Below, piece by piece: positions 24,944 through 32,870 of a stretch of DNA of 64,000 nucleotides; positions within the stretch are counted from its first letter, which is position 1, and the number at the start of each line of letters is the position of its first letter. A program made the translations under genes and the position numbers. The DNA is from Streptomyces capitiformicae (lineage in GTDB: Bacteria > Actinomycetota > Actinomycetes > Streptomycetales > Streptomycetaceae): the NCBI RefSeq assembly GCF_002214185.1, contig NZ_CP022161.1, positions 1,612,001 to 1,676,000 of the forward strand, read 5' to 3'. The notes below the pieces were generated by a model, which worked only from the letters and a program-made list of their open reading frames with translations, did no database searches and was not told where the DNA came from.

Positions 24944-24970
24944 GGGAACCGATCCGGCTCCGGCGGTGTA
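24944..24970 (+). promoter_or_regulatory. ECF-type promoter of the sigma-factor gene
   Basis: GGGAACC (24944-24950), 15 bases, then GTGTA (24966-24970) with CCA following. The same block with identical spacing recurs before the gene at 26736. It fits the -35 GGAAC and a GT-containing -10 of ECF promoters. The predicted RNA start falls at or next to the GTG at 24979, so the sigma mRNA may be leaderless. Confidence 0.7.
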
Positions 24971-24978
24971 CCAATTCT

Positions 24979-25707
24979 GTGAGAACGCGGGAGGGGGGCC
25001 GCATCGTCGATGAGGCCGCGGTGATCGCACGCGTACGCGCCGGAGAGCCGGAGGCGTACGCGGAGCTGGTGCGCGCCCACACGGGCATCGCGCTGAGGGC
25101 GGCCCGGGCGCTCGGCGCCGGTTCGGACGCGGAGGACGTGGTGCAGCAGGCCTTCTTCAAGGCGTACTGCTCCCTCGGCCGCTTCCGGGACGGCGCGGCG
25201 TTCCGGCCGTGGCTGTTGTCGATCGTGGCCAATGAGACGAGGAACACAGTGCGGACGGCCGGGCGTCAGCGGTCCCTGGCCGACCGCGAGGCGGCCTTCG
25301 TGGAGGCCGAGCCGCTGATACCGCCGTCGGCGGACCCGGCGGTCGCCGCGCTGGAGATAGAGCGGCGTGTCGCGCTGCTGGGCGCGCTGGAGAAGCTGAG
25401 CGAGGAGCACCGGCTGGTCGTCACCTACCGCTACCTGCTGGAGATGGACGAACCCGAGACGGCCGCAGCCCTGGGCTGGCCCCGGGGCACGGTGAAGTCC
25501 CGGCTCAGCCGCGCCCTGCGCAAGCTGGGGCGTCTGCTGCCGGAATTCGAACCGGGCGAGTCCTTCGAGCAGCGGAGTTCCCTTGGACCGGGGAGTTCCC
25601 TTGGGCGGGGGAAGTCTCCGGGGCCTGGGAAGTCTCCGGGGCCTGGGAAGTCTTCGGTGTCGGGCAAGCTCCTTGGACGGAGGAAAGGGGGTGATGAGGG
25701 TGAGTGA
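24979..25707 (+). CDS. ECF-subfamily RNA polymerase sigma factor
   Basis: This encodes 242 residues from GTG 24979, with no ribosome site and an ECF-like promoter ending nine bases upstream; an internal GTG at 25021 is an alternative. Region 2 is clear: [22 protein letters not shown], then [21 protein letters not shown] and [13 protein letters not shown]. Region 4 includes [44 protein letters not shown]. The C-terminal 45 residues are a Gly/Ser/Pro/Lys tail built of near-repeats ([11 protein letters not shown]). The next gene overlaps by 14 bases and encodes a membrane protein, the usual place of an anti-sigma factor. Autoregulation is suggested by the matching promoter. Confidence 0.92.
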   Translation: MRTREGGRIVDEAAVIARVRAGEPEAYAELVRAHTGIALRAARALGAGSDAEDVVQQAFFKAYCSLGRFRDGAAFRPWLLSIVANETRNTVRTAGRQRSLADREAAFVEAEPLIPPSADPAVAALEIERRVALLGALEKLSEEHRLVVTYRYLLEMDEPETAAALGWPRGTVKSRLSRALRKLGRLLPEFEPGESFEQRSSLGPGSSLGRGKSPGPGKSPGPGKSSVSGKLLGRRKGGDEGE

Positions 25708-26599
25708 GTCGTACGGCGACGGTGGCACGCCCCGGGAGGGAGGCACTGACAGCGTCCGCGGCGGTACGGACGGTGCGGCGGAGCGTGTCGGGCGTGTCTC
25801 CCGGCTGCCCCAGGAGCTGCGGGCACTCGGACGGTCGCTGGACCGACCAGGGGCCGACGGGGACGAGACGGGCGAGACGATGGTCGAGCGCGTCCTGCAG
25901 CAGATACTCGCCGAGCGGGTACCGACTCCGGTGGCTGAGCCGCCGGGGGCCGGTGAGCGGCTGCGGGCGGTCCGCCGGTGGGCCCGGCTCCGGTGGCGCG
26001 CGCTGACCGCCGTGCTGTGCGGGCTGCTCACGGCCCTCGTCCTCACCCCTCCGGTACGGGCGGCGGTGGCCGACTGGTTCCAGTTCGGCGGGGTCGAGGT
26101 GCGGTACGACCCGTCGGCGACCCCGTCACCGGGAGCGCGGGTGCCTGACTGCACGGACCCGGTCCCGCTCGCCGAGGCCGGGCGGCGGGCGGGGTTCGCA
26201 CCCCTCGTGCCGGATGCGCTGGGCACTCCGGACGCGGTGTCCGTCAGCCGTGCACCGAAGGACCGCTTCGTGATCACCTTGTGCTGGCAGGAACGGGGGC
26301 GCACGATCCGGCTCGACGAGTACGCGGCCCGGCTGGCACCCGAGTACGGCAAGAGCGTGGCGGGTCGGCAGAAGCTGGAGTGGGTCGAGCTGAGCACGGG
26401 CCCGTACGAGGCGCTGTGGTTCCCCGAGCCGCATCTGCTCCGTTTCTGGATGACCTCGGAGGACGGCACCCTTTTCACCCGCTCCGAGCGGACGGCGGGG
26501 CCCACTCTCCTGTGGGTGCACCGGGACGAGTTCACGCTGCGGCTGGAGGGCGTGGAGTCGAAGAGCCGGGCGAAGGACATCGCGGAGTCGCTGGGCTGA
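25694..26599 (+). CDS. Single-pass membrane protein, probable anti-sigma partner of the ECF factor
   Basis: This encodes 301 residues from ATG 25694, overlapping the sigma gene by 14 bases, with AGGAAAGGGGG upstream. About 110 N-terminal residues are predicted cytoplasmic; one membrane helix follows (ALTAVLCGLLTALVLTPPVRAAV, about 107-130). An extracytoplasmic domain starting DWFQFGGVEVRYDPSATP completes it. There is no HxxxCxxC zinc motif, so it is not a standard ZAS anti-sigma. From memory, proteins with this VLTPPVRAAVADWF junction commonly follow ECF genes in Streptomyces. The outer domain may sense an envelope signal and release the sigma factor. The role is inferred from position and topology. 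Confidence 0.75.
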   Translation: MRVSESYGDGGTPREGGTDSVRGGTDGAAERVGRVSRLPQELRALGRSLDRPGADGDETGETMVERVLQQILAERVPTPVAEPPGAGERLRAVRRWARLRWRALTAVLCGLLTALVLTPPVRAAVADWFQFGGVEVRYDPSATPSPGARVPDCTDPVPLAEAGRRAGFAPLVPDALGTPDAVSVSRAPKDRFVITLCWQERGRTIRLDEYAARLAPEYGKSVAGRQKLEWVELSTGPYEALWFPEPHLLRFWMTSEDGTLFTRSERTAGPTLLWVHRDEFTLRLEGVESKSRAKDIAESLG

Positions 26600-26650
26600 C
26601 GGGTGTCTCCGGGTCCTGGTGCGGGCCCGGAAAATTGGTTGGTCTCCGAT

Positions 26651-26677
26651 GGGAACCCCGGCCCGTCGGGCGGTGTA
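26651..26677 (+). promoter_or_regulatory. Second ECF-type promoter, same sequence and spacing as that at 24944
   Basis: GGGAACC (26651-26657), 15 bases, GTGTA (26673-26677) then CCA. It lies about 60 bases before the ATG at 26736. Similarity to the first site extends a little downstream (GCGGGAGGG then CCGCA in both), so one may have arisen by duplication. It marks the gene at 26736 as a likely target of the adjacent sigma factor. Confidence 0.7.
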
Positions 26678-26735
26678 CCAGGAATGACACTGCGAGTGCG
26701 GGAGGGCCGCACCGGGACCGATCGGGGGGTGTCGG

Positions 26736-27410
26736 ATGCGTGGATTGCGTCAACTGGCGGCGGTGGTCAGCGCGTTGATGACCGCTTTCGCCCTGGTACT
26801 GCTGGGGGCGCCGCCCTCCGCGGCGGGCGGACCGACAAGCGTGCTGCTGGCCTCGTCGACCAGCGAGCGGACGGCATCGCTGTACCACACGGAGGAGGCC
26901 TACGGCCGCCTGGAGAAGCTCCTCGCCCCAGCGGGCCGCGAGCTCGACCAGAGCAGGGAGGAGGAGCCGAAGTGGGGGCAGAAGTGGAGGCAGGAGCCAA
27001 GCGACTCGGTCACGGCCACCTGGATGGCCCATGACATATCGCCCTGGCGCGTGGACCGGGTGTTCCTGGCCGTGCCCGACAGCCGGGAGGTCTGGATCCA
27101 CACGACACTGACCCCTGAGGACGCCGCTGCTTCGTCGGACCCCGGCGTCTGGCACAAGGCCGAGGCCCCGGAGGCTGTGCGGGCGCTGCTCACCGGCCTC
27201 GGGGTGACGGGGCAACCGTCGGACAGCCCGGCACAGACCGAACCGCCGTCGACGAAGGCGAGCGAGCCGAGCCTGTGGGACCGGGCGTGGTGGGCGATAC
27301 CCGCCTTGCTGCTGGGCTTGGCCCTGGGCTCCGGCGCCACCCTGCTCCTACGCCACGTGGCGGCCCGGACCGAGTCCGGACCGCCACGTCAGGAGCTGAT
27401 CGACGCCTGA
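26736..27410 (+). CDS. Secreted protein with C-terminal membrane anchor, likely ECF regulon member
   Basis: This encodes 224 residues from ATG 26736 with GGGGGG about ten bases upstream. The signal peptide is MRGLRQLAAVVSALMTAFAL up to APPSAAGG. The extracytoplasmic domain of about 130 residues includes TSVLLASSTSERTASLYHT and REVWIHTTLTPEDAA. A C-terminal membrane helix (WAIPALLLGLALGSGATLLL) follows a Ser/Pro-rich stalk, then a short basic tail. I do not recognise the domain. It is preceded by the same promoter block as the sigma gene and follows the sigma-partner gene by 136 bases. It may be an envelope-stress effector or a second sensor. Confidence 0.8.
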   Translation: MRGLRQLAAVVSALMTAFALVLLGAPPSAAGGPTSVLLASSTSERTASLYHTEEAYGRLEKLLAPAGRELDQSREEEPKWGQKWRQEPSDSVTATWMAHDISPWRVDRVFLAVPDSREVWIHTTLTPEDAAASSDPGVWHKAEAPEAVRALLTGLGVTGQPSDSPAQTEPPSTKASEPSLWDRAWWAIPALLLGLALGSGATLLLRHVAARTESGPPRQELIDA

Positions 27411-27422
27411 ACAACAGGGCAC

Positions 27423-27460
27423 AGCTGCGGTCCGACCGCTTAGCTGCGGTCCGACCGCTT
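27423..27460 (+). repeat. Direct repeat of a 19-bp palindromic unit, two copies
   Basis: AGCTGCGGTCCGACCGCTT occurs twice in tandem (27423-27441, 27442-27460), followed by a partial third AGCTGCGG. Each unit contains GCGGTC and GACCGC around a single base. It lies just after the stop at 27410, between convergent genes. Confidence 0.85.
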
Positions 27461-27474
27461 AGCTGCGGGCAGTC

Positions 27475-27547
27475 GTGCCGCTGGAGCGATGGGGGTGCCT
27501 CCCGCTCGAGCGAGGCCGAGAGTGGGGGAGGGTGGGCGCAGCGGCAC
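27475..27547. repeat. Hairpin-forming intergenic element between convergent genes
   Basis: GTGCCGCTG (27475-27483) and CAGCGGCAC (27539-27547) form a perfect 9-bp outer stem. Inside, GGGGGTGCCTCCC and CTCGAGCGAGGCCGAG run on to AGTGGGGGAGG. This inner sequence looks, from memory, like an element repeated in many Streptomyces intergenic regions. It could serve as a terminator for both the secreted-protein gene and glyA. Confidence 0.6.
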
Positions 27548-27632
27548 CCGGCAAGCGCCGGTGAGCGAAACCTCGCCCTCCCCGAGCCGCACCGCCGGGT
27601 GCCGTGCGATCCATGCTCGCCAGAGGCCGACG

Positions 27633-29081
27633 TCAGCCGAGGTCGATCTCCGGGTAGAGCGGGAAGCCGGCCACGAGGTCGGTTGCCCGGCGGGAGATCT
27701 CGTCCGCGACCTTGGCGTCGAGCACATGCTGGGCCTTGGAAGGGGCGCCCGACTTGGTGGTGCCGGGCTCCGTGGTGGTGAGGACCCGGTCGATGAGCCC
27801 GGCGACCTCGTCCATCTCGGCGGTGCCGAGACCACGCGTGGTGAGCGCGGGCGTACCGATGCGGATGCCGGAGGTGTACCAGGCACCGTTCGGGTCGGCC
27901 GGAATGGCGTTGCGGTTGGTGACGATGCCGGAGTCGAGCAGCGCGGCCTCGGCCTGGCGGCCGGTGAGACCGTAGGAGGTGGCGACATCGATCAGGTTGA
28001 GGTGGTTGTCGGTGCCGCCGGTGACCAGGGTGGCGCCGCGGCGCATCAGGCCCTCGGCGAGGGCGCGGGAGTTGTCGACGATGCGCTGGGCGTAGTCCCG
28101 GAAGGCGGGCTGCCGGGCCTCGGCGAGGGCGACGGCCTTGGCGGCCATGACATGCGGGAGCGGGCCGCCGAGGACCATCGGGCAGCCGCGGTCGACCTGG
28201 TCCTTGAGGGAGTCGTCGCACAGGACCATGCCGCCGCGCGGGCCGCGCAGCGACTTGTGAGTGGTCGTGGTGACGATCTGGGCGTGCGGCACCGGGTCGA
28301 AGTCGCCGGTGAGGACCTTGCCGGCGACGAGGCCCGCGAAGTGCGCCATGTCCACCATGAGCGTGGCGCCGACCTCGTCGGCGATCTCGCGCATGATCCG
28401 GAAGTTCACGAGACGGGGGTAGGCGGAGTAGCCGGCGACGATGATCAGCGGCTTGAACTCACGGGCGGAGGTGCGCAGGGCCTCGTAGTCGATGAGCCCG
28501 GTGGCGGGGTCGGTGCCGTAGGAGCGCTGGTCGAACATCTTGCCGGAGATGTTCGGGCGGAAGCCGTGGGTGAGGTGGCCGCCGGCGTCCAGGGACATGC
28601 CGAGCATGCGCTGGTTGCCGAAGGCCTGGCGGAGTTCGGCCCAGTCGGCCTCGGAGAGGTCGTTGACCTGGCGGACACCGGCCTTCTCCAGGGCGGGAGC
28701 CTCGACACGGTCGGCGAGGACGGACCAGAAGGCGACGAGGTTGGCGTCGATGCCGGAGTGCGGCTGGACGTAGGCGTGGCGGGCGCCGAAGAGCTCCTTG
28801 GCGTGCTCGGCGGCGAGGGACTCCACGGTGTCGACGTTGCGGCAGCCGGCGTAGAAGCGGCGGCCGATGGTGCCCTCGGCGTACTTGTCGCTGAACCAGT
28901 TGCCCATCGCCAGGAGCGTGGCCGGGGAGGCGTAGTTCTCGGAGGCGATCAGCTTGAGCATCTCGCGCTGGTCGGCGACCTCCTGGCCGATCGCGTCGGC
29001 CACACGCGGCTCGACGGCGCGGATCACATCGAGGGCGGCACGGAAGGCTGTGGACTCGTTGGAGAGGGACTCGGCTGACAT
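27633..29081 (-). CDS. glyA: Serine hydroxymethyltransferase
   Basis: This encodes 482 residues from ATG 29081, longer than the usual ~420 of bacterial GlyA because of an insertion ([23 protein letters not shown] onward), a form known in actinobacteria. It converts serine and tetrahydrofolate to glycine and 5,10-methylene-THF with PLP. The PLP-lysine block [14 protein letters not shown], the [13 protein letters not shown] motif and [13 protein letters not shown] are present. The ribosome site is GGAGG close to the ATG. A ZTP riboswitch lies in the leader, so expression should rise when ZTP/ZMP accumulates under 10-formyl-THF shortage. folD, purN and purH lie 10-16 kb away. Confidence 0.96.
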   Translation of the reverse strand: MSAESLSNESTAFRAALDVIRAVEPRVADAIGQEVADQREMLKLIASENYASPATLLAMGNWFSDKYAEGTIGRRFYAGCRNVDTVESLAAEHAKELFGARHAYVQPHSGIDANLVAFWSVLADRVEAPALEKAGVRQVNDLSEADWAELRQAFGNQRMLGMSLDAGGHLTHGFRPNISGKMFDQRSYGTDPATGLIDYEALRTSAREFKPLIIVAGYSAYPRLVNFRIMREIADEVGATLMVDMAHFAGLVAGKVLTGDFDPVPHAQIVTTTTHKSLRGPRGGMVLCDDSLKDQVDRGCPMVLGGPLPHVMAAKAVALAEARQPAFRDYAQRIVDNSRALAEGLMRRGATLVTGGTDNHLNLIDVATSYGLTGRQAEAALLDSGIVTNRNAIPADPNGAWYTSGIRIGTPALTTRGLGTAEMDEVAGLIDRVLTTTEPGTTKSGAPSKAQHVLDAKVADEISRRATDLVAGFPLYPEIDLG

Positions 29082-29118
29082 GGGGACCTCCGGACGTTGC
29101 GTTCAGCGTTCACGGTAC

Positions 29119-29198
29119 GGCCCAGGCGCACGGCACTCATCTTTCCCGGGCCGCTCCCCGATGGTCCGTCCCATCCCAGCGCGCCAGTCACGACCCGG
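29119..29198 (-). ncRNA. ZTP (pfl) riboswitch upstream of glyA
   Basis: Read on the minus strand, the RNA begins CCGGGTCGTGACTGGCG and continues through GGGACGGACCATCGGGGAGC to GGCCCGG. CCGGGTC pairs with GGCCCGG as P1. After a short linker comes CCGTGCGCCTGGGC, the conserved second half of the pfl motif that contacts the ligand. The element ends about 37 bases before the glyA ATG. ZTP riboswitches bind ZTP/ZMP and turn on folate one-carbon genes, commonly glyA, so target and motif agree. Too few bases remain for a clear terminator; control at the ribosome site is likelier. Confidence 0.88.
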
Positions 29199-29277
29199 CG
29201 TTCACCTTATCGGGCGGCCAGAAGCACCGGGCGCGGACGTCCACCATCCGAACGAGGGCGTTCCGCCACGGGGGGGG

Positions 29278-30462
29278 TCACAGGATCACATGCGGCAGGA
29301 AGCGGGCGTACTCGTCCGTGATCAGGCCCGAGGACTCGCGGATGCCGAGGCCGGCCGACTCGTTCTCGACGACCCAGGCGCCGAGGACGACGCGGTTGCC
29401 GTCGAAGGCGGGGAGGGGAGCCAACTGCTGGTAGCAGCAGGGTTCTTCGCGGAGCACGGGATCGGTTCCGGGGTCGTGGACGGTGATGCCGGCGCCCTCA
29501 CGGCCGAGGAGCGGTTTGGCCACGTAGCCGGTGGTGGCGGCCAGTTCGCGGGGGCCGTCGAGATAGGAGGGGAGGAGGTTGGGGTGGTCGGGGTACAGCT
29601 CCCAGAGGACGGCGAGGAGTGCCTTGTTGCTGAGGAGCATCTTCCAGGCGGGTTCGATCCACAGGGTGGTGCCGGTGCCGCCGCCGTTGTCGAGGGTGGC
29701 GAGGACGTGCGGGGCGAAGCGGTCGGTGGTGAGCCACTCCCAGGGGTACAGCTTGAAGATGCTGCGGATGAAGCGGAGCTTCTTGTCGACGAAGCGCTCG
29801 GAGAGGCGGTCCCAGCCGATGTCCTCCATGGAGATCCAGTCGGTGTCGAGGCCGGCCTGTTCGGCGGTCTCCTTCAGATAGGCGACCGTCATCAGGTCCT
29901 CGCCGAGCTCGTCGGCGGCGGAGTGCGCGAAATAGAGGGGGCTGCCCGGTGGAAGGAGGTGGGACTGCTTCTTCCAGGCGTCGACGAGGCGTTCGTGGAG
30001 GGAGTTCCACTGGTCGGCGCCCGGGAAGCGCTCCTCCATCCAGAACCACTGGGGGCTGGCCGCCTCGACGAGCGAGGTCGGGGTGTCGGCGTTGTACTCC
30101 AGCAGCTTGGCGGGGCCGGTCCCGTCGTAGCGAAGGTCGAAACGGCCGTAGACGGACGGGAGTTCGGCGCGCCGGTGCCACGCCTCGGCGACGAGGTGGG
30201 CGAGACGTGGATCAGTGATGCCGAGGTCGGCGAAGCGGCCCTTGTCGACGATGTGCGCGGCGGCGGCGAGGCACATGCCGTGCAGTTCCTCGACGACCTC
30301 CTCCAGGGCCTCGACCTCGGGGAGGGAGAAGACGTAGTACGCGCTCTCGTCCCAGTAGGGGCGCAGGGAGCCGTCCGGGTACCGGGTCAGCGGGTAGATG
30401 AGGCCCTGTTCCTCGACCGTCTCCTGCCAGCCCGGGCGGGGCTCGATGGTGCGGCGTTCCAT
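29278..30462 (-). CDS. Glutathionylspermidine synthase-like ATP-grasp enzyme (YgiC family)
   Basis: This encodes 394 residues from ATG 30462 with GGGGAGG upstream. The ATP-grasp family is recognisable: RFDLRYDGTGPAKLLEYNADTPTSLVEA near the substrate loop, FIRSIFKLYPWEWL in the middle, then YVAKPLLGREGAGITV and YQQLAPLP. In E. coli the paralogue YgiC ligates glutathione-like substrates only in name; the real reaction is unknown. Actinobacteria lack glutathionylspermidine, so an amide or peptide bond between other small molecules or a protein tail is more likely. A lipoprotein gene lies 20 bases upstream on the same strand, mirroring the E. coli ygiB-ygiC pair. Confidence 0.88.
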   Translation of the reverse strand: MERRTIEPRPGWQETVEEQGLIYPLTRYPDGSLRPYWDESAYYVFSLPEVEALEEVVEELHGMCLAAAAHIVDKGRFADLGITDPRLAHLVAEAWHRRAELPSVYGRFDLRYDGTGPAKLLEYNADTPTSLVEAASPQWFWMEERFPGADQWNSLHERLVDAWKKQSHLLPPGSPLYFAHSAADELGEDLMTVAYLKETAEQAGLDTDWISMEDIGWDRLSERFVDKKLRFIRSIFKLYPWEWLTTDRFAPHVLATLDNGGGTGTTLWIEPAWKMLLSNKALLAVLWELYPDHPNLLPSYLDGPRELAATTGYVAKPLLGREGAGITVHDPGTDPVLREEPCCYQQLAPLPAFDGNRVVLGAWVVENESAGLGIRESSGLITDEYARFLPHVIL

Positions 30463-30482
30463 GGCTCTGCCTCCCCTCGGGG

Positions 30483-30854
30483 TCAGCCGCCGCTGGAGCC
30501 GGAGCCCGAGCAGCCGAAGCCGTCCCGGTCGACGGCCTCGCTCCGGCTGAAGGTGCCGTCGTCGGCCCACTTGCCGCTGACATCGGCGTCGTAGTACCAG
30601 GCGGCGTCGGCCGAGCCGGCCTGCTTACGGTTGCCGCTGCTGCTGCTCTTGCGGTTCTTGCTGTACGACGAGGAGGAGGTGGAGTTGCAGTTCTTGTCGG
30701 CGATGATCTTGTAGCCGTTGACGATGTCGTAGCTGTCGCGGTCCACGCACCGGCGGTCCGGGTCGGATCCGCAGGAGGTGAGGGCCGCCGCGACGACGCC
30801 CATCCCACCGAGTACGACCGTGCTGGACCGCAGGCGCCTGCGCTGCTCTCCCAT
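30483..30854 (-). CDS. Small lipoprotein, YgiB-like partner of the ATP-grasp enzyme
   Basis: This encodes 123 residues from ATG 30854 with CGGGGGAG upstream. The signal peptide ends in the lipobox LTSC, so the mature protein is anchored by Cys. The mature part is rich in Ser, Asn, Lys, Asp and Gly (SSSSYSKNRKSSSSGN), contains the short block WYYDADVSGKWADDG, and ends CSGSGSSGG. E. coli YgiB (DUF1190) is likewise a Ser-rich lipoprotein encoded beside ygiC. The resemblance here is in layout and composition more than in sequence. It may be the substrate whose Gly/Ser-rich tail is modified by the ATP-grasp enzyme; this is inference. Confidence 0.78.
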   Translation of the reverse strand: MGEQRRRLRSSTVVLGGMGVVAAALTSCGSDPDRRCVDRDSYDIVNGYKIIADKNCNSTSSSSYSKNRKSSSSGNRKQAGSADAAWYYDADVSGKWADDGTFSRSEAVDRDGFGCSGSGSSGG

Positions 30855-31052
30855 GTGTGCTCCCCCGTCGGGCTGATGCCCTGCCATACCGGGCCGGTGC
30901 ACCGTGACCGGCCGTCGGCTTGTCCGCGTTTTACCGGCGCCCACACTAGTGATCGATTCCATGCATCGGCCAACCGGATCCCCGCCGGAAATGCGAAGGA
31001 CCTGGGCGAAACCTACGCTGAAGAGTGGGCCGCACCACGCGGAGGTGACGCC

Positions 31053-31829
31053 ATGACCAGGCATGACGGAGTCGTCGCCGGAGCGGTGGTGACCTGTACG
31101 GCGGTGGCCGCAGCCCTCTTCCTCTCGCCCTCCCCGTCGTACCCGGACCACGTGGAGGACCCGAGTGCGCAGGAGCTCTCCGACCGGGCGCAGGAAGCTC
31201 TGCGGGAGGCGAAGTCAGTGCATCTCGAGTTCAAGGACGAGAGCCCGGGCGTCGACACCAGTTCCACCCGGCCGACCTCGATGGACCTGGCCCTCGACCA
31301 GGACGGCAACTGCGCCGGCTCCATGGAGATGGGCTCCGACGGCGGCAGCGTCGAGATCGTCAAACAGGGCGACGAGGTGTGGATGAAGCCGGACGCCGAC
31401 TTCTGGAAGGCCCAGATCCCCGGCGCCGAGGGCGAGGCGGCCGCCGAGCTCTTCAAGAACCGCTACATCCACGGCTCCACCTCCGACGCCCTCCTCAAGG
31501 GCATGGCCGACACCTGCGACCTCGACGCCTTCCAGGACGAGGTCACCGAGGACGACTCCACCGGCACCGAGCCCCTGAAGAAGGGCGCCGAAACGACGGT
31601 CGACGGCGACAAGGTCATCCCCGTCTCCTCCGTGAAGGACGGCACGACCACCACCCTTTACATCACCACCGACTCCGACCACCACCTGGTCAAGGCCACC
31701 GAGAAGGGCGACGACACCGACCTCACCATGGCCTTCACCGACTACGACGAGCCAGTCCCCTCCGAGACTCCGTCGGCGGACGACTCGATCGACGTATCGA
31801 AGCTCCAGAGCGAGCTGGAGAAGATCTGA
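31053..31829 (+). CDS. Secreted LppX/LprG-like or LolA-fold protein
   Basis: This encodes 258 residues from ATG 31053 behind CGGAGGTGACGCC. The N-terminus (GVVAGAVVTCTAVAAALFLSP) is a signal or anchor with a cysteine, though not in a clean lipobox. The mature part has the pattern of actinobacterial lipid-carrier-like proteins: AQEALREAKSVHLEFKDES, then VEIVKQGDEVWMKPDADFWK, KGAETTVDGDKVIPVSSVKDG and TLYITTDSDHHLVKATEKG. Such proteins have a half-barrel that may bind lipids. It is divergent from the small lipoprotein gene and precedes the MarR-GNAT gene. Its own role is unknown. Confidence 0.8.
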   Translation: MTRHDGVVAGAVVTCTAVAAALFLSPSPSYPDHVEDPSAQELSDRAQEALREAKSVHLEFKDESPGVDTSSTRPTSMDLALDQDGNCAGSMEMGSDGGSVEIVKQGDEVWMKPDADFWKAQIPGAEGEAAAELFKNRYIHGSTSDALLKGMADTCDLDAFQDEVTEDDSTGTEPLKKGAETTVDGDKVIPVSSVKDGTTTTLYITTDSDHHLVKATEKGDDTDLTMAFTDYDEPVPSETPSADDSIDVSKLQSELEKI

Positions 31830-31851
31830 AGCCATCACCAACCATCGACAC

Positions 31852-31889
31852 CTCCATGGTTCTTTGACTAAAGTCAAAGAACCATGGAG
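31852..31889 (+). promoter_or_regulatory. Perfect 17-bp inverted repeat spanning the MarR-GNAT start codon
   Basis: CTCCATGGTTCTTTGAC (31852-31868) and its exact reverse complement (31873-31889) flank TAAA. The core TTTGACTAAAGTCAAA is a MarR-type operator as I recall it in actinobacteria. The ATG at 31884 lies in the right arm. There is no ribosome site, so the mRNA may be leaderless. Binding of the encoded MarR domain would block its own transcription. Confidence 0.75.
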
Positions 31890-32774
31890 ACCAAGCATGT
31901 CAGCAGTCTGCGCCGGTTCAACCGGTACTTCACCCGGCGGATCGGGGCCCTCGACGACCACTACCTCGGACAGAACCGGCCGCTGGCCGAGGCGCGGATG
32001 CTGTTCGAGATCGGTGAGGCCGGAAAGGACGGGGTCTCGCTCCGTGAGCTGCGTACCCGGCTCGGGCTGGACGCCGGGTATCTGAGTCGGATGGTGAAGT
32101 CGCTGGAAGGGCAGGGGCTGGTTCGGGTCGGGGTCCATGCCGAGGACAGCCGGGTACGGGTCGCCGAGCTGACACCGGCGGGGCGGGTCGAGGTCGCGGA
32201 GCAGAATCGGCGGTCCGACGCGCTGGCCGAGGGGCTGTTGCGGGGGCTGAGCGCGGAGCAGCGGGAGCAGTTGACCGGCGCCCTGAGGGCCGCGCAGCGG
32301 CTGCTGCGGCTGGCCGCGATCCGCGTCGAGGTCGTCGACGGGGATTCCGCCGACGCCCGGGCGTGCCTCGACGCGTACGCCGCCGACATCGACGCACGCT
32401 TTCCCGAGGGGTACGACCCGGCCACCCTCGTCCCGCCGCACGAGGTCTCCGGGGACGCGGGGGTTCTGCTCGTCGCGTACGAGGAGGGGCGGCCCGTGGC
32501 GTGCGGTGCGTTGCGTACGCTCGAGCCCGGGGTCGGGGAGATCAAGCATGTGTGGGTGCGCCCCGAGGCCCGACGGCTCGGGCTCGCGCGCCGCCTGCTG
32601 GAAGGGCTGGAGCGGCAGGCCGCCGAGCGCGGTTTCGACGTCGTACGACTCGATACGCACGCCGCGTTGGCGGAGGCCCAGGCGATGTACCGGGCGTGCG
32701 GGTACACCGAGATCCCCCGGTACAACGACGACGTGTACGCGTCCCACTTCTTCGAGAAGCGGCTTGCTCGGTGA
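31884..32774 (+). CDS. MarR-GNAT fusion: winged-helix regulator with acetyltransferase domain
   Basis: This encodes 296 residues from ATG 31884, which lies inside a perfect inverted repeat. The N-terminal 140 residues are MarR-like, with FEIGEAGKDGVSLRELRTRLGLDAGYLSRMVKSLEGQGLV as helix-turn-helix and VAELTPAGR in the wing. The C-terminal 140 residues are a GNAT acyltransferase: EIKHVWVRPEARRLGLARRLL contains the acetyl-CoA loop (RRLGLA, of R/QxxGxA type), and VRLDTHAALAEAQAMYRACGY follows. Fused regulators of this type may tie DNA binding to acetylation of a small molecule or protein; the substrate is unknown. Confidence 0.9.
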   Translation: METKHVSSLRRFNRYFTRRIGALDDHYLGQNRPLAEARMLFEIGEAGKDGVSLRELRTRLGLDAGYLSRMVKSLEGQGLVRVGVHAEDSRVRVAELTPAGRVEVAEQNRRSDALAEGLLRGLSAEQREQLTGALRAAQRLLRLAAIRVEVVDGDSADARACLDAYAADIDARFPEGYDPATLVPPHEVSGDAGVLLVAYEEGRPVACGALRTLEPGVGEIKHVWVRPEARRLGLARRLLEGLERQAAERGFDVVRLDTHAALAEAQAMYRACGYTEIPRYNDDVYASHFFEKRLAR

Positions 32775-32860
32775 CGCCGATACACGGATACGCCGATACA
32801 CGGATACGCGGATACGCCGATGCGCCGATGCGCCGATGCGCCGATGCGCCAGTACGCCGG
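32774..32860. repeat. 8-bp tandem repeat array between convergent genes
   Basis: About ten units of 8 bases, consensus ACGCCGAT with variants ACACGGAT and GCGCCGAT, fill the gap from the MarR-GNAT stop (32772-32774) to the 3' end of the minus-strand gene at 32871. The first half alternates two variants; the second half is four near-identical units. Confidence 0.85.
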
Positions 32861-32870
32861 GTCGTGTCGG

